From NCBI GenBank assembly GCA_945876565.1, contig CAMCOS010000003.1, forward strand, positions 1-64,000: a DNA stretch of 64,000 bases, given 5' to 3'. This document shows positions 49,676-59,507 of this stretch, one piece after another. Source of the DNA: Lautropia mirabilis (GTDB lineage: Bacteria; Pseudomonadota; Gammaproteobacteria; Burkholderiales; Burkholderiaceae_B). The number at the start of each line of letters is the position of its first letter. The first letter of the stretch is position 1. The translations under genes and the position numbers were made by a program. The notes under the pieces are model-generated. The model was not told the DNA's origin. It worked only from the letters and a program-made list of their open reading frames with translations, and searched no databases.

Positions 49676-50697
49676 GTACCCGTTGCCTCGGTCAACCCCG
49701 GGGCGGTCGTGATCTCATGCATGGCGTGTGCCGCTATGTCAAAGGACTGCAACCTGGCAGTGTGATCGTAAATCTGCCCGGCAAACATCAGCTCATTGGC
49801 CTGTGTTTTGTCCAAGATTTGTTGCAAACTGTCCCGGATGCGCTCTAAGCCACCGACGGCCGAACAGGCGAGCATTTGTGTGGCGAAGTGGCGCTCCGAC
49901 TCACTCCAAAATTCGTTGATGTCTGCGATCGGGGGCGGTAGTTGCCCGCGGGTATTTCGGCGCATTCGTACAAAGTGTTGCTGAACTGAGGTGTATAGAA
50001 ACTGTGCCTGCTCGTCTGTGGGTGCAGCAATGACATTGACGAGTACCATCGCATAAGGCTCGTTTAAGTATTTAGATGCTCTGAATGTCTGGCGGTACAC
50101 CGCGAGCGCGTCCAGAAGATCGGCTGGCGCAAAATGTGACGCGAAGGCGTAAGCCATCCCAAGGTGTGCCGCTAGCTGCGCACCGTATAGGCTAGAGCCT
50201 AAAATCCAGATTGGCACTTCGGTGCCCATGCCTGGGATTGCCTTGACGGGGTGCTGCTCAGCTTCACGGCTAAGGTAACTCTGTAACTCCATAACATCTG
50301 GCGCAAACCCCTCGCCAGTGTCTTGAAGATCCCGGCGCAGTGCGCGTGCGGTTAGCGGATCGGTGCCTGGCGCCCGCCCAAGACCTAAGTCAATTCTGTC
50401 AGGAAACAGACAAGCTAACGTGCCAAACTGTTCAGCAATAATCAATGGTGTGTGATTGGGTAGCATGATGCCACCCGACCCCACGCGGATGCGTTGGGTT
50501 CCTGCAGCGACATGGCCGATCACCACGGCGGTTGCTGAACTGGCATTGCCGATCATGTTGTGATGTTCGGCTAGCCAATAGCGCCGGTAGCCAAGGCGCT
50601 CGGCGTGCTGAGCCAGGCTCAGAGAGTTGGCAAGCGCTTGAGCGGCAGTAGAGCCCTGCGCAATTGGCGATAGGTCAAGTATCGAGTATGGCGTCAT
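49672..50697 (-). CDS. LLM-class flavin-dependent oxidoreductase
   Basis: Luciferase-like monooxygenase domain protein (341 residues) of the MsnO8-like subgroup. Marks: [22 protein letters not shown] (opening), [24 protein letters not shown] and [12 protein letters not shown]. Such proteins use FMNH2 or F420H2; substrate unknown. It converges on cfa with a 4-bp overlap; about 160 bp of non-coding sequence separates it from the divergent bktB. Confidence 0.88.
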   Translation of the reverse strand: MTPYSILDLSPIAQGSTAAQALANSLSLAQHAERLGYRRYWLAEHHNMIGNASSATAVVIGHVAAGTQRIRVGSGGIMLPNHTPLIIAEQFGTLACLFPDRIDLGLGRAPGTDPLTARALRRDLQDTGEGFAPDVMELQSYLSREAEQHPVKAIPGMGTEVPIWILGSSLYGAQLAAHLGMAYAFASHFAPADLLDALAVYRQTFRASKYLNEPYAMVLVNVIAAPTDEQAQFLYTSVQQHFVRMRRNTRGQLPPPIADINEFWSESERHFATQMLACSAVGGLERIRDSLQQILDKTQANELMFAGQIYDHTARLQSFDIAAHAMHEITTAPGLTEATGT

Positions 50698-50857
50698 CGT
50701 CTTAAAACCAACACAATAACGGGTTATTCTTTAACTAATGTAACCAAACAGATCACCGTTTGGAGAACAAGCAAAGATTAAGTCGCTTGGTGGGTAGCAA
50801 TCGAGCGGCGGATCTTGACTCTACACGATCGAAAAGACCATTTAAAAGGAGCACATT

Positions 50858-52039
50858 ATGCGTGAAGTTTGGGTAACAGCCGCCGTCAGAACGGCGGTGG
50901 GTGATTTCGGTGGTTCGTTAAAAGATGTACCGCCAATCGACCTAGGAACCACGGTCGTCAAGGCAGCTCTTGAGAAGAGTGGTGCGCCGGTTGATCAAGT
51001 GGGTCATCTGGCGTTTGGTCATGTGGTTCACACTGAGGCGCGTGACATGTACTTGTCGCGAGTGGTGGCGCTAAATGCTGGTCTGCCGCAGACCACTGCT
51101 GCCTTTAACGTCAACCGTTTATGCGGCTCTGGCTTGCAGGCGATCATTTCAGCGTCGCAGTCAGTCCTGCTTGGTGACACTGAAGTGGCCGTGGCCGGTG
51201 GTGCTGAGGTGATGAGCCGCGGTGGCTATCTGTCTGAAGCCATGCGTTTTGGTGCTCGCATGGGCGACACCAAGGTCACTGACATGATGGTGGCTGCGTT
51301 GACTGACCCGTTTGGTCGCATGCACATGGGTGTGACAGCAGAAAACGTCGCTTCAAAATTTAACATCAGCCGCGAACAGCAGGATGCACTTGCGGTTGAG
51401 TCGCACAAGCGAGCTATCCGCGCTCAGGATGAGGGTCGTTTCAATGATCAAATCGTGCCCGTGGTTATTAAAAGCCGTAAAGGCGACGTGGTGTTTGACA
51501 AAGACGAGCATCCCCGTCGCGATATCAGCGCTGAGAGTCTTGGAAAGCTGCGGGCTGTATTTCAGAAAGAAAACGGCACGGTGACTGCCGGCAACGCATC
51601 CGGCATTAATGACGGGGCGGCTGCGGTGGTTCTCATGAGTGGTGAGGCATTGAAGTCTTCGGGTGCCAAGCCTTTGGCCAAACTGGTTGCTTACGCGCAT
51701 GCAGGTGTTGATCCTGAGATCATGGGCATTGGCCCTGTGCCAGCGTCCGAGCTGGTGCTAAAGCGCGCTGGCTTGACGCTCGACCAAATTGACGTTATCG
51801 AAGCCAATGAGGCATTTGCTGCTCAGGCATGCGCGGTTACTCAAGAGCTTGGGCTTGATCCGGAAAAGGTTAACCCCAATGGCAGTGGCATCTCGCTTGG
51901 GCATCCGATCGGCGCCACAGGTTCGATTGTCACGGTCAAAGCGATCCATGAATTGCACCGCACTGGCGGGCGTTATGCCTTGGTGACGATGTGTATCGGT
52001 GGTGGCCAGGGTATTGCTGCAATTTTTGAGCGCGCCTAG
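50858..52039 (+). CDS. bktB: Beta-ketothiolase (BktB-like acetyl-CoA C-acetyltransferase)
   Basis: Thiolase condensing or cleaving 3-oxoacyl-CoA. Catalytic Cys in NRLCGSG (residue about 90), His in GHPIGATG, and second Cys in CIGGGQG; NEAFAAQ also present. It follows the Cupriavidus BktB pattern from LRDMYL-like ARDMYLSRV through NPNGSGISLGHP to AIFER at the end. AAGGAG lies upstream. BktB supplies 3-ketovaleryl-CoA or acetoacetyl-CoA for polyhydroxyalkanoate or breaks them down; no phaC/phaB in the window. Confidence 0.93.
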   Translation: MREVWVTAAVRTAVGDFGGSLKDVPPIDLGTTVVKAALEKSGAPVDQVGHLAFGHVVHTEARDMYLSRVVALNAGLPQTTAAFNVNRLCGSGLQAIISASQSVLLGDTEVAVAGGAEVMSRGGYLSEAMRFGARMGDTKVTDMMVAALTDPFGRMHMGVTAENVASKFNISREQQDALAVESHKRAIRAQDEGRFNDQIVPVVIKSRKGDVVFDKDEHPRRDISAESLGKLRAVFQKENGTVTAGNASGINDGAAAVVLMSGEALKSSGAKPLAKLVAYAHAGVDPEIMGIGPVPASELVLKRAGLTLDQIDVIEANEAFAAQACAVTQELGLDPEKVNPNGSGISLGHPIGATGSIVTVKAIHELHRTGGRYALVTMCIGGGQGIAAIFERA

Positions 52040-52041
52040 GT

Positions 52042-52761
52042 CTACGTATTACTGTGAGTTGGCAGGCCCATCAAAGGTGGGTCTGCCATGTAGCCTAGTT
52101 CGAATAAGGATATGGTTCGCGGCCCGGCAACGATAATATGATCAATCAGTACCACATCGACCACTGACAGGGCCTCAGCCAATGCGTGTGTCATCGCGAT
52201 ATCGCCCGGACTAGGTTCGGCAAATCCCGAGGGGTGGTTGTGTGCCAGGATGAGGGCGCTCGCGTGATGCTCAAGCGCTAGTTTGACGACCTCGCGTGGA
52301 TACACAGCAGTCTCTGTCAATGTGCCTTTAGAGACGTGTTTGCAATCGAGCACTTGATTCTGGGCGTTTAGCATCACGGCAATGCAGTGCTCAACCGGTT
52401 TATTGGATAGCAGCATGCGGCAATGGTCGTGAATTTGACTGGGCTTACGTATCGAACTGCCACTCATGAGTTCTGAAAGGCTGGAACGCTCACCAATCTC
52501 AAAACAAGCCGCCAGTACACTTGCGCGGGCAAGACCCAAGCCCTTCAGGCGCATTAAATCTTTCACTGATTTGCGTTGCAGTCCTCTGAGACCCGCACAG
52601 CTCTCTAGTAGGTCCTTGGCTAGCGCAATGGCGTGACGTCCTTTGATACCACTGCCTAGTAGCAATGCCACGAGTTCGGCGTCTGTCAAAGCATGGGCGC
52701 CAAGTTTAGCCAAACGTTCTCTTGGTCTTTCGTCCGGGGTCAGGATTTCGCGCAAAGTCAT
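52042..52761 (-). CDS. radC: RadC-family protein (JAB/MPN domain)
   Basis: Family named for DNA repair, although that role has been questioned. The N-terminal helix-hairpin-helix (LMRLKGLGLARASVLAA) precedes the JAMM/MPN+ domain with LILAHNHPSG and the trailing Ser-x-x-Asp (SPGD) metal ligands. 239 residues. Its 3' end converges on bktB with a 2-bp gap. Confidence 0.93.
   Translation of the reverse strand: MTLREILTPDERPRERLAKLGAHALTDAELVALLLGSGIKGRHAIALAKDLLESCAGLRGLQRKSVKDLMRLKGLGLARASVLAACFEIGERSSLSELMSGSSIRKPSQIHDHCRMLLSNKPVEHCIAVMLNAQNQVLDCKHVSKGTLTETAVYPREVVKLALEHHASALILAHNHPSGFAEPSPGDIAMTHALAEALSVVDVVLIDHIIVAGPRTISLFELGYMADPPLMGLPTHSNT
52061..52087. terminator. Hairpin at the bktB/radC convergence
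   Basis: A 10-bp stem with one G-U pair and a 7-nt loop lies inside the last codons of radC, just past the bktB stop. No T-run follows, so it may only slow polymerase or protect the mRNA end. Confidence 0.3.
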
Positions 52762-52824
52762 GTGTCAACCTTTAGAATACGGAAGATTGATTTTGAGGCA
52801 CAATTTGAAATGCAAGAGCCAACC

Positions 52825-53286
52825 ATGACAAATTCACCCAAGGTTCGCGAGGACTCGTACCTGACATTGCACTATCGCATTGTGATCGAGAGTGGTAATG
52901 GTGCTGGGTCGGTTTTTATTGACACCTTTGATGGCCGTCCGGCCACCCTCCAGATGGGTACGGGGCAGTGGGCGCCGGGCATGGAGCAAGCGCTGCTAGG
53001 GCGGCTTGAGGGCGATTGTTTCAGCATTCATTTGCCTGCTGACCAGGCCTATGGCGATCGCAACCCAGATCTTATTCAGCGCGTTAGTCGTCAGATGCTT
53101 TCCGAGCATGCCGGGGAGGATGTTGAGTTTGTACCAGGTGATCTGGTGTCGTTTACAGCACCTAACGGTGGGCAATACTCAGGCGTACTGAAGGAAATTG
53201 ATGATCAGGGTGCGATGTTTGACTTTAACCACCCCTTGGCCGGACGTGAGCTGCGGGTAGATATTGATTTGCTGGGGGTGATTTGA
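52825..53286 (+). CDS. FKBP-type peptidyl-prolyl isomerase (SlpA-like)
   Basis: Small FKBP with an inserted IF/chaperone domain. The FKBP half has [40 protein letters not shown] and the return strands at the C-terminus; the insert carries [18 protein letters not shown] is 6 nt before ATG 52825; an ATG at 52810 is also in frame. It precedes ispH with a 1-bp overlap, the conserved slpA/fkpB-ispH pair. Confidence 0.9.
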   Translation: MTNSPKVREDSYLTLHYRIVIESGNGAGSVFIDTFDGRPATLQMGTGQWAPGMEQALLGRLEGDCFSIHLPADQAYGDRNPDLIQRVSRQMLSEHAGEDVEFVPGDLVSFTAPNGGQYSGVLKEIDDQGAMFDFNHPLAGRELRVDIDLLGVI

Positions 53287-54242
53287 TGGCGCAAATGGAC
53301 ATTATTCTGGCTCAGCCGCGTGGTTTTTGCGCTGGAGTTGATCGTGCAATTGAGATCGTCGAGCGTGCTTTGCAGATTCATGGCGCACCGATTTATGTTC
53401 GTCACGAAATCGTTCACAACAAATTTGTCGTCGAGAATTTACGGGCCAAGGGTGCTGTGTTTGTGAAAGAGTTGGATGAGGTTCCAACTGGTTCGATTGT
53501 TGTGTTTTCTGCGCACGGTGTCTCTAAAAAAATCCAGTCCGAAGCACGAACCCTGGGCTTGCAGGTGTTTGATGCAACCTGTCCGTTGGTGACCAAGGTT
53601 CATGTCGAGGTCGCCAAGATGCGTGCAGCCGGCTTGGAGGTGATCATGATTGGTCACCAGGGGCACCCGGAGGTTGAGGGCACACTGGGCCAATCGGCTG
53701 AGGGTATGCATCTGGTTGAGACAGTTCAGGACGTTCAGGCGCTGAAGGTGAACGACCCAACCAATCTTGCTTTTGTAACCCAAACGACACTGTCGGTTGA
53801 TGATGCCGCCACGGTGGCTCAAGCTTTGCGCGATCGATTTCCTGATATTCAGGAGCCAAAGAAAAGTGACATCTGCTATGCCACTCAGAATCGCCAAGAT
53901 GCTGTCAAACTCATGAGCCAGCAATGCGACTTGGTGTTGGTGGTTGGCAGCGCCAATAGTTCAAATTCCAACCGTTTGCGCGAGGTGGCGACACGTCTGG
54001 GCATTGAGTCTTATTTGATTGATGGGCCGAGTGCGATTGACCCGAATTGGTTGGTGGAAAAAGGGCATATTGGCATAACAGCTGGTGCTTCGGCGCCCGA
54101 GGTTCTGGTGCAGGATGTGATCGCTCGACTCAAGGAACTTGGGGCCATCTCAGTGCGCACCATGGATGGTCTTCAAGAGCACGTGTCTTTTCCTCTGCCG
54201 AAAGGCTTGAGTGAGAAATTACTCGTAAACAAATCAACATAG
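53286..54242 (+). CDS. ispH: 4-hydroxy-3-methylbut-2-enyl diphosphate reductase
   Basis: Last step of the MEP isoprenoid pathway, a 4Fe-4S enzyme. The three cluster cysteines are in [19 protein letters not shown] and [24 protein letters not shown] and [10 protein letters not shown] are the substrate-binding motifs. 318 residues from ATG 53286. Confidence 0.97.
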   Translation: MAQMDIILAQPRGFCAGVDRAIEIVERALQIHGAPIYVRHEIVHNKFVVENLRAKGAVFVKELDEVPTGSIVVFSAHGVSKKIQSEARTLGLQVFDATCPLVTKVHVEVAKMRAAGLEVIMIGHQGHPEVEGTLGQSAEGMHLVETVQDVQALKVNDPTNLAFVTQTTLSVDDAATVAQALRDRFPDIQEPKKSDICYATQNRQDAVKLMSQQCDLVLVVGSANSSNSNRLREVATRLGIESYLIDGPSAIDPNWLVEKGHIGITAGASAPEVLVQDVIARLKELGAISVRTMDGLQEHVSFPLPKGLSEKLLVNKST

Positions 54243-54269
54243 ATGCCTGTCTGCGTTGTAATGGACGAT

Positions 54270-55202
54270 TCAGAAATCGACTTGACCCCCGCCTTTTAGC
54301 TGCAAAATCTGTCTGGCTTCATCCGGTGTGGCGATCTCGAGGTTTAGTGCCTCAAGAATGATCCGGATTCGACTGACTTGCTCGGCGTTTGATGAAGCCA
54401 TTTTGCCTGGCTCAATCCAAAGCGAGTCTTCAAGACCGACGCGCACGTTTGACCCCATCGCAGCGCCCATGGTGGCGAGCGGGATCTGGTTGCGTCCGGC
54501 TCCCAGAATAGACCATTGATAGTTGTTGCCAAAGAGTCTGTCTGCCGTGCGACGCATGTGCATCAGGTCTTCGGGATCTGGACCTATTCCGCCCAAAATA
54601 CCAAAAACCGATTGCACAAAAGCCGGGCCCGGGACCAGGCCCTTGTCCATGAAATGCGCCAAGTTGTACAGGTGGCTGATGTCGTAGCACTCAAACTCAA
54701 AACGAGTACCGTTGTCCGAACCCTTTCTGAGAATCGTTTCAATATCGTTGTAGGTGTTCTTAAAAATCAAATCTCGGCTGTTTTCAAGGTGCTCACGCTC
54801 CCATGCATGCTCGAATGACTTGAATCGGTCGAGCATGGGAAATAAACCGAAGTTCATCGAGCCCATGTTTAAAGAAGCGACTTCAGGCTTGAACGTCATG
54901 GCGGGACGCATGCGTTCTTCGACAGTCATGTGGGGGCTGCCACCGGTCGTGATGTTGATGACCGCGTTGGTCTTGGCTTTGATGATTTGCAGGAACGCAC
55001 GAAACAGTGCCGGGTCTTGTGAAGGCTTGCCTGTGATCGGGTCTCTTGCATGCAGGTGCAGGATTGCTGCGCCCGCATTGGCAGCCCCAATTGCGGCATC
55101 GGCGATTTGCTGCGCTGTGACTGGCAATGCCTTGGACATGGATGGGGTGTGGATCGCGCCAGTGACCGCACAAGTGATGATGACTTTACGTTTGATTGCC
55201 AT
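54270..55202 (-). CDS. Beta-keto acid cleavage enzyme (BKACE, DUF849)
   Basis: TIM-barrel zinc enzyme that cleaves a beta-keto acid with acetyl-CoA to acetoacetate and a new CoA ester; the prototype is 3-keto-5-aminohexanoate cleavage enzyme. The N-terminus is KVIITCAVTGAIHTP, the zinc motif HLHARDP follows, then TTGGSPHMTVEERMRP, LNMGSMNFG and the late VRVGLEDSLWI. It is the last gene of the operon 61720-54270, 16 nt after the lambda-crystallin-type dehydrogenase, which would supply the keto acid. The substrate pocket residues cannot be interpreted by eye. BKACEs act in carnitine, lysine and other pathways. Confidence 0.9.
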   Translation of the reverse strand: MAIKRKVIITCAVTGAIHTPSMSKALPVTAQQIADAAIGAANAGAAILHLHARDPITGKPSQDPALFRAFLQIIKAKTNAVINITTGGSPHMTVEERMRPAMTFKPEVASLNMGSMNFGLFPMLDRFKSFEHAWEREHLENSRDLIFKNTYNDIETILRKGSDNGTRFEFECYDISHLYNLAHFMDKGLVPGPAFVQSVFGILGGIGPDPEDLMHMRRTADRLFGNNYQWSILGAGRNQIPLATMGAAMGSNVRVGLEDSLWIEPGKMASSNAEQVSRIRIILEALNLEIATPDEARQILQLKGGGQVDF

Positions 55203-55218
55203 GATGTGTTTTCCCGGA

Positions 55219-56178
55219 TCAAGTGTTGTCAGTGTTGCTGAAGTTCTTCCTGTTGTCGTCGAACTGAAGTTTGTGCCTCATGAGTGCCATTAGGCGCTCA
55301 TCACGCCAGAGACGGCGATTTAAAAGCTCTGCGCTTGGCAATTGCTTGCGCCGCTGCGCATTGGCATCGTCGATGACAGCGTCGCTCCAAGCGTCGGTGT
55401 TGGTTTGTTCAGTTGCAATGCGTTGATACATGCCGCCGTAGCGTTTGCAATAATCTGCCAAGCCGTCGGGGGCGTTTAGATCAATCGTCTCAAATGGGCC
55501 CATGAAAGACCAACGCAAGCCCAGACCATCTTTAATGGTGACGTCAAGATCTTCGACACTCACCACGCCTTGCTCTACTAGCCTAAATGCTTCACGCAAC
55601 AAAGCGCCCTGAAGACGGTTTAAGACGAAACCCTCGACCTCTCGATTAACGGTCACGGGTTTCTGTTTAACAAAGTCCATGAAGTCTCTGGCGCGCTCGA
55701 TCACGCTCGGATCGGTCCAAGGTGCGCCGCACAGTTCAACGACGGGCACAAGGTAGGGTGGATTGACTGGGTGAGCAACCAAACAACGGTTGCGCCCCGG
55801 CAATGTCTCGGTGAATTCCGATGCGGGGATACTTGATGTAGAGCTTGCCAGGATGGTGTCAGGCGCTGCCAGCACGTCCATGCGCTGATACAGGTTGCGC
55901 TTGATCTGAACGTTCTCAGGTAGGTTCTCCTGAACATACTGAACATCAGTCAGCGCGTCTTCGAGCGTTTTGGTGACCGTGATGTTCGACAAAGCGCCTT
56001 GGGCGTCTTGCACCAAGCCATGCGATTGAAGCTCTGTCATCTGCTGGGCAATGATCACAATGGCTTTTTCTAATGCTTGGGTATCGCCATCCCAGAGCTT
56101 TACCTTGCAGCCAGCGCGAGCAAATACAATTGCCCAAGCTTGTCCAATGAGTCCGCTGCCGATTACAGCTGTTTGCAT
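55219..56178 (-). CDS. 3-hydroxyacyl-CoA dehydrogenase-fold enzyme, lambda-crystallin/L-carnitine dehydrogenase-like
   Basis: NAD-dependent beta-hydroxy acid dehydrogenase. Rossmann loop is AVIGSGLIGQAWAIVFA; SSTSSIPASE, VAHPVNPPYLVPVVE (catalytic His) and EGFVLNRLQGALLREAFRLVEQG are the conserved marks. The C-terminal GLGLRWSFMGPFETIDLNAP resembles lambda-crystallin (L-gulonate 3-dehydrogenase) and CdhA carnitine dehydrogenase. Because BKACE needs a beta-keto acid, the likely reaction is oxidation of a free beta-hydroxy acid. A disordered tail (DDNRKNFSNTDNT) ends it. Confidence 0.88.
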   Translation of the reverse strand: MQTAVIGSGLIGQAWAIVFARAGCKVKLWDGDTQALEKAIVIIAQQMTELQSHGLVQDAQGALSNITVTKTLEDALTDVQYVQENLPENVQIKRNLYQRMDVLAAPDTILASSTSSIPASEFTETLPGRNRCLVAHPVNPPYLVPVVELCGAPWTDPSVIERARDFMDFVKQKPVTVNREVEGFVLNRLQGALLREAFRLVEQGVVSVEDLDVTIKDGLGLRWSFMGPFETIDLNAPDGLADYCKRYGGMYQRIATEQTNTDAWSDAVIDDANAQRRKQLPSAELLNRRLWRDERLMALMRHKLQFDDNRKNFSNTDNT

Positions 56179-56195
56179 ATCACTTGCTCCGTTTG

Positions 56196-56978
56196 TTAAA
56201 TCAGCGCTTGCGTATGGCCATCAACCACCAGTTCTTGGCCGGTGATATTGAGCGCTGCATCGCTTGCGGCAAAGAGGGCCATGTTGGCGATGTCTCGGGC
56301 GCTCACCAGGCGGCCAAGCACTGCTTGCTGTTCGTGACGTTTAGCCAACTCATCTTCTGGCACATTGAGTGCCTTGGCCTTCGCTGCAATGACAGCGCGA
56401 ATCCGCGGTCCTTCAACAGCGCCGGGCAAAATGGCGTTTACACGGATCCCGTGTGGACCGAGCTCAATGGCTAATGATTTGGTCAATCCAACCACAGCCC
56501 ATTTCGATGCAGAGTAGGGTGTTCGGCCCGCAAAACCCAGATGCCCAGCTGCCGACGAGAGGTTGAGTATGACACCATGTTTGGATGTCTTAAGCATCGG
56601 TACGGCCTCACGCGCGCAGAGAAATTGGCTGGTGAGGTTCACGTTGATGGTGTGATCCCAGTCTGCTTTATTGATCGTCTCGACAGGCCCTGTCGGGCCT
56701 GCTACACCAGCATTGTTAATGAGCACGTCAAGCCCGCCCAGTTTTTCCTGTGCGAGAGCAAACAGGGACTTTACGCTAGCCTCATCGGCGACGTTTGCCT
56801 CAGTGGTGATCAAGCCTTGCAGCTCTTTGTCTGCAGCTGCTAGCGCTTTCGGGTTGATGTCGCAGATCATCACGCGAGCATTGGCCTCTCTAAAAGCACG
56901 TGCTATTTCCAGGCCGATGCCGCTAGCACCGGCTGTGATGAGCACTCGTCGGTCTTTCATGCTGAATTTGTCAAACAT
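56196..56978 (-). CDS. SDR-family oxidoreductase
   Basis: Classical short-chain dehydrogenase of 260 residues: cofactor loop TAGASGIGLE, NNAGV, catalytic NLSSAAGHLG...YSASKWA, and LPGAVEGPR after the active site. NADH preference is suggested by the acidic DIN following beta-strand 2 (ICDIN). Fourth gene of the catabolic operon, 9 nt after the LivMGF fusion and 17 nt before the lambda-crystallin-type enzyme. It probably oxidises a hydroxyl group of the transported compound. Confidence 0.88.
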   Translation of the reverse strand: MFDKFSMKDRRVLITAGASGIGLEIARAFREANARVMICDINPKALAAADKELQGLITTEANVADEASVKSLFALAQEKLGGLDVLINNAGVAGPTGPVETINKADWDHTINVNLTSQFLCAREAVPMLKTSKHGVILNLSSAAGHLGFAGRTPYSASKWAVVGLTKSLAIELGPHGIRVNAILPGAVEGPRIRAVIAAKAKALNVPEDELAKRHEQQAVLGRLVSARDIANMALFAASDAALNITGQELVVDGHTQALI

Positions 56979-56987
56979 GGTCGGTTC

Positions 56988-59504
56988 TCATATCCAGAGT
57001 TTTTCTTTGCGGAATTCCAAGTCCGTTAACAACTGATAAGCACTGCCTTGATGCGAAACCCGGCCACGATCCAGTACCACCGCAGTGTCAGAGATGGCCA
57101 GCGCCAAATCTAAATTGTGGTCAACGATTAACATCGTTAGTTTGGATTTGAGCGCCAAAATAGCATTGAATACTTCTTCTGTCATGGCCGGCGATAGCCC
57201 TTCGAACGGTTCATCAAGCAGCAGCACCTGTACGTGGCCTGCCAGTGCTCGAGCAATGGCTACCATCTGCTGCTCGCCACCAGAAAGCAATGTGGCATCC
57301 AGAAGGTAGCGCTCCTTCAGGCGCGGGAACACTTTGAAGATCTCTTGGTCTGTCCAGCCATTGTTGCCTAGGCCAGATCGTTTGAGGCGTCCAAGCATGA
57401 GATTGTCTTTGACGGTCAGGCCAGGGAACAGTCGTCTGCCTTGCGGCACGAAGGCAATGCCTAAGCGAGCCATGACTTCAGGCACGGGGGAAGACGTTGT
57501 CGTGCCAGCCAGATCAATTGTTCCCGAACCGAGCCGTGCCAAGCCCAACAGGCTTTTTAGCAAGGTTGACTTACCCGCGCCATTTCTGCCAAGCACAGCA
57601 ATGATCTCGCCTTTGCGCGCCTGAAACGAAATGTCCGTGAGGATATGGCTCTTGCCGTAAAAGGCATTCAAGTCTGAGACTTTCAGTACATAGTCTTCGC
57701 CAAGCCGTGAGGGCTTTACCTTGGCTGCCAGGGCTTGGCTACCTGAGCCGATGTAGATTTCGCGTACGCGGACATCGGTGCGCACCTGCTCGGCTTGGCC
57801 CTCGACCAAAACTTCACCCTGATTCATCACCGTGATCTTATCTGCCATCATGAACACACGGTCAACGTCATGTTCTACAAGCAGCACGCCGATGCGATCG
57901 CCGAGCTTTCGGATGAGTCTTCCGATACGATCTCGTTCAGCCGCAGCTAAACCCGCCAGCGGTTCATCGAGTAGCAGTATCTTTGGGGCAGAACCAAGTG
58001 CGAGGCCCATATCGACGAGTCGTTGCCCACCGTAGGATAGGTCCTCAGCCAGTGCACGCTCCATTCCTTGAACACCGAGATATCTGATTAAATCCTCGGT
58101 CTGGTGCTGTGTCTCTTTAAGCGCAGCCAAGCGGCGTAGCATCGAGAAGCGATGAGGATCTCGGGCCAACACCGACAACTCCAGATTGCCCCGTACCGTC
58201 AGTCCTTTGAACAGGTTGGTGATCTGGAATGAGCGGGATAGGCCTTTGGTGCATATTTTGTTTGGTTGCGCCCCGGCAAGTTCTGCCTGTCCGAGTCGCA
58301 CTGACCCTGAATCGGCCGCAAACATCCCTGAAATGAGGTTGAAAAGTGATGTCTTGCCTGCGCCGTTTGGGCCAATTAAGGCATGCACACCTTGGCCAGC
58401 GACTTCTAGGTTCACACGGGTGACCGCTTTGATGCCGCCGAAACTCTTGGTTATTTCGCGGCATCGCAGCTGCGGTGCATTGTTCGTGACCAGAAACTCA
58501 GGAAAGAAGTCGGGATCAGTTGGCACCATGCGTTGACCCATGGCCGCCCCTGTAATCTTCTCTGGGACAACCAGTCGGTACAAGCGACTGCTTATGCCGA
58601 CTAGGCCCTGTGGCGTAACCAAAATGAAAAACACGAAGATCAGGCCAAAGTAGAGCAACCAGTCATCGGTATACATCGAAAGGTATTCGCGAAAAAGAAT
58701 GTAAAACAGGGCACCAAAGATCGGTCCTGAGAAGCTGCGCATGCCACCAATCAATGCGATGGCCAGAAGCTCCCCTGAAAACATCAGTGACATGGATTCA
58801 GCTGACGCGATTCGGTGTGACAGCACACCAAGCGCACCGGCAAGGCCCGTGATCGTGGCTGAGATGACAAACGCAAGCAGCTTGTAGGACTGCACATTGA
58901 ACCCAATAAAACGAGTGCGCTGTTCATTTTCTCGAATGGCAGTCAGGACATGACCAAATGGTGAGTTGGTCAGCCTTAACAAGAACGTGACAACGATCAG
59001 GGCGATAACGGCGACAAATGCGTAGAAAACGTAGCCATCGTCGAGATTAAGGCCCAGTACTGAGTAGCGTTCGATGCCACCTAGGCCATTTTCGCCGCCA
59101 GTTAGCGCAGTCCAGCGATACGCAACAGCAAAACACAGCGCACCAAAGGCAAGTGTCAATAGCGAAAAGTAAACACCGCGGCGCCTGAGTATCAGTAACC
59201 CAATGATCAGTGCAACACCTGCAACAATCAGTACGGCAGACACCAGGGGTAGCAGTGTTGATCCTTCAAACACCCGAAGCTGCAAAATGCCCATGGCATA
59301 GCCACCGATGCCAAACCAGGCACCATGACCAAAGGAGACTAGACCGGTGTACCCCAGCAAGATATTGAGTGCCAGTCCGGCTAGTGCAAGAACGACACAT
59401 TCAACGGCGGTGCTGTATGTCAATCCGCCCCAGGATAAGATAAATGGCAGCAGGATGAGTCCCACTGCAACAACGCATAGCTTTTTTAGTTCAGTCGATG
59501 ACAT
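56988..59504 (-). CDS. Fused LivM-LivG-LivF branched-chain-type ABC transporter protein
   Basis: One 838-residue chain holds a whole half of a HAAT-family ABC transporter. Residues 1-315 are a LivM-type permease (GLVSFGHGAWFGIGGYAMG). A linker of about 30 residues leads to a LivG ATPase with Walker A GPNGAGKTS (378-386), signature LSYGGQ (489-494) and Walker B ILLLDEP (509-515). The LivF ATPase has Walker A GRNGAGKST (639-647), signature LSGGEQ (740-745) and Walker B LLLDEP (761-766). Normally these are three genes. The frame is intact with no internal ribosome-binding site apparent. LivH is 3 nt upstream. Confidence 0.93.
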   Translation of the reverse strand: MSSTELKKLCVVAVGLILLPFILSWGGLTYSTAVECVVLALAGLALNILLGYTGLVSFGHGAWFGIGGYAMGILQLRVFEGSTLLPLVSAVLIVAGVALIIGLLILRRRGVYFSLLTLAFGALCFAVAYRWTALTGGENGLGGIERYSVLGLNLDDGYVFYAFVAVIALIVVTFLLRLTNSPFGHVLTAIRENEQRTRFIGFNVQSYKLLAFVISATITGLAGALGVLSHRIASAESMSLMFSGELLAIALIGGMRSFSGPIFGALFYILFREYLSMYTDDWLLYFGLIFVFFILVTPQGLVGISSRLYRLVVPEKITGAAMGQRMVPTDPDFFPEFLVTNNAPQLRCREITKSFGGIKAVTRVNLEVAGQGVHALIGPNGAGKTSLFNLISGMFAADSGSVRLGQAELAGAQPNKICTKGLSRSFQITNLFKGLTVRGNLELSVLARDPHRFSMLRRLAALKETQHQTEDLIRYLGVQGMERALAEDLSYGGQRLVDMGLALGSAPKILLLDEPLAGLAAAERDRIGRLIRKLGDRIGVLLVEHDVDRVFMMADKITVMNQGEVLVEGQAEQVRTDVRVREIYIGSGSQALAAKVKPSRLGEDYVLKVSDLNAFYGKSHILTDISFQARKGEIIAVLGRNGAGKSTLLKSLLGLARLGSGTIDLAGTTTSSPVPEVMARLGIAFVPQGRRLFPGLTVKDNLMLGRLKRSGLGNNGWTDQEIFKVFPRLKERYLLDATLLSGGEQQMVAIARALAGHVQVLLLDEPFEGLSPAMTEEVFNAILALKSKLTMLIVDHNLDLALAISDTAVVLDRGRVSHQGSAYQLLTDLEFRKEKLWI

Positions 59505-59507
59505 GTC

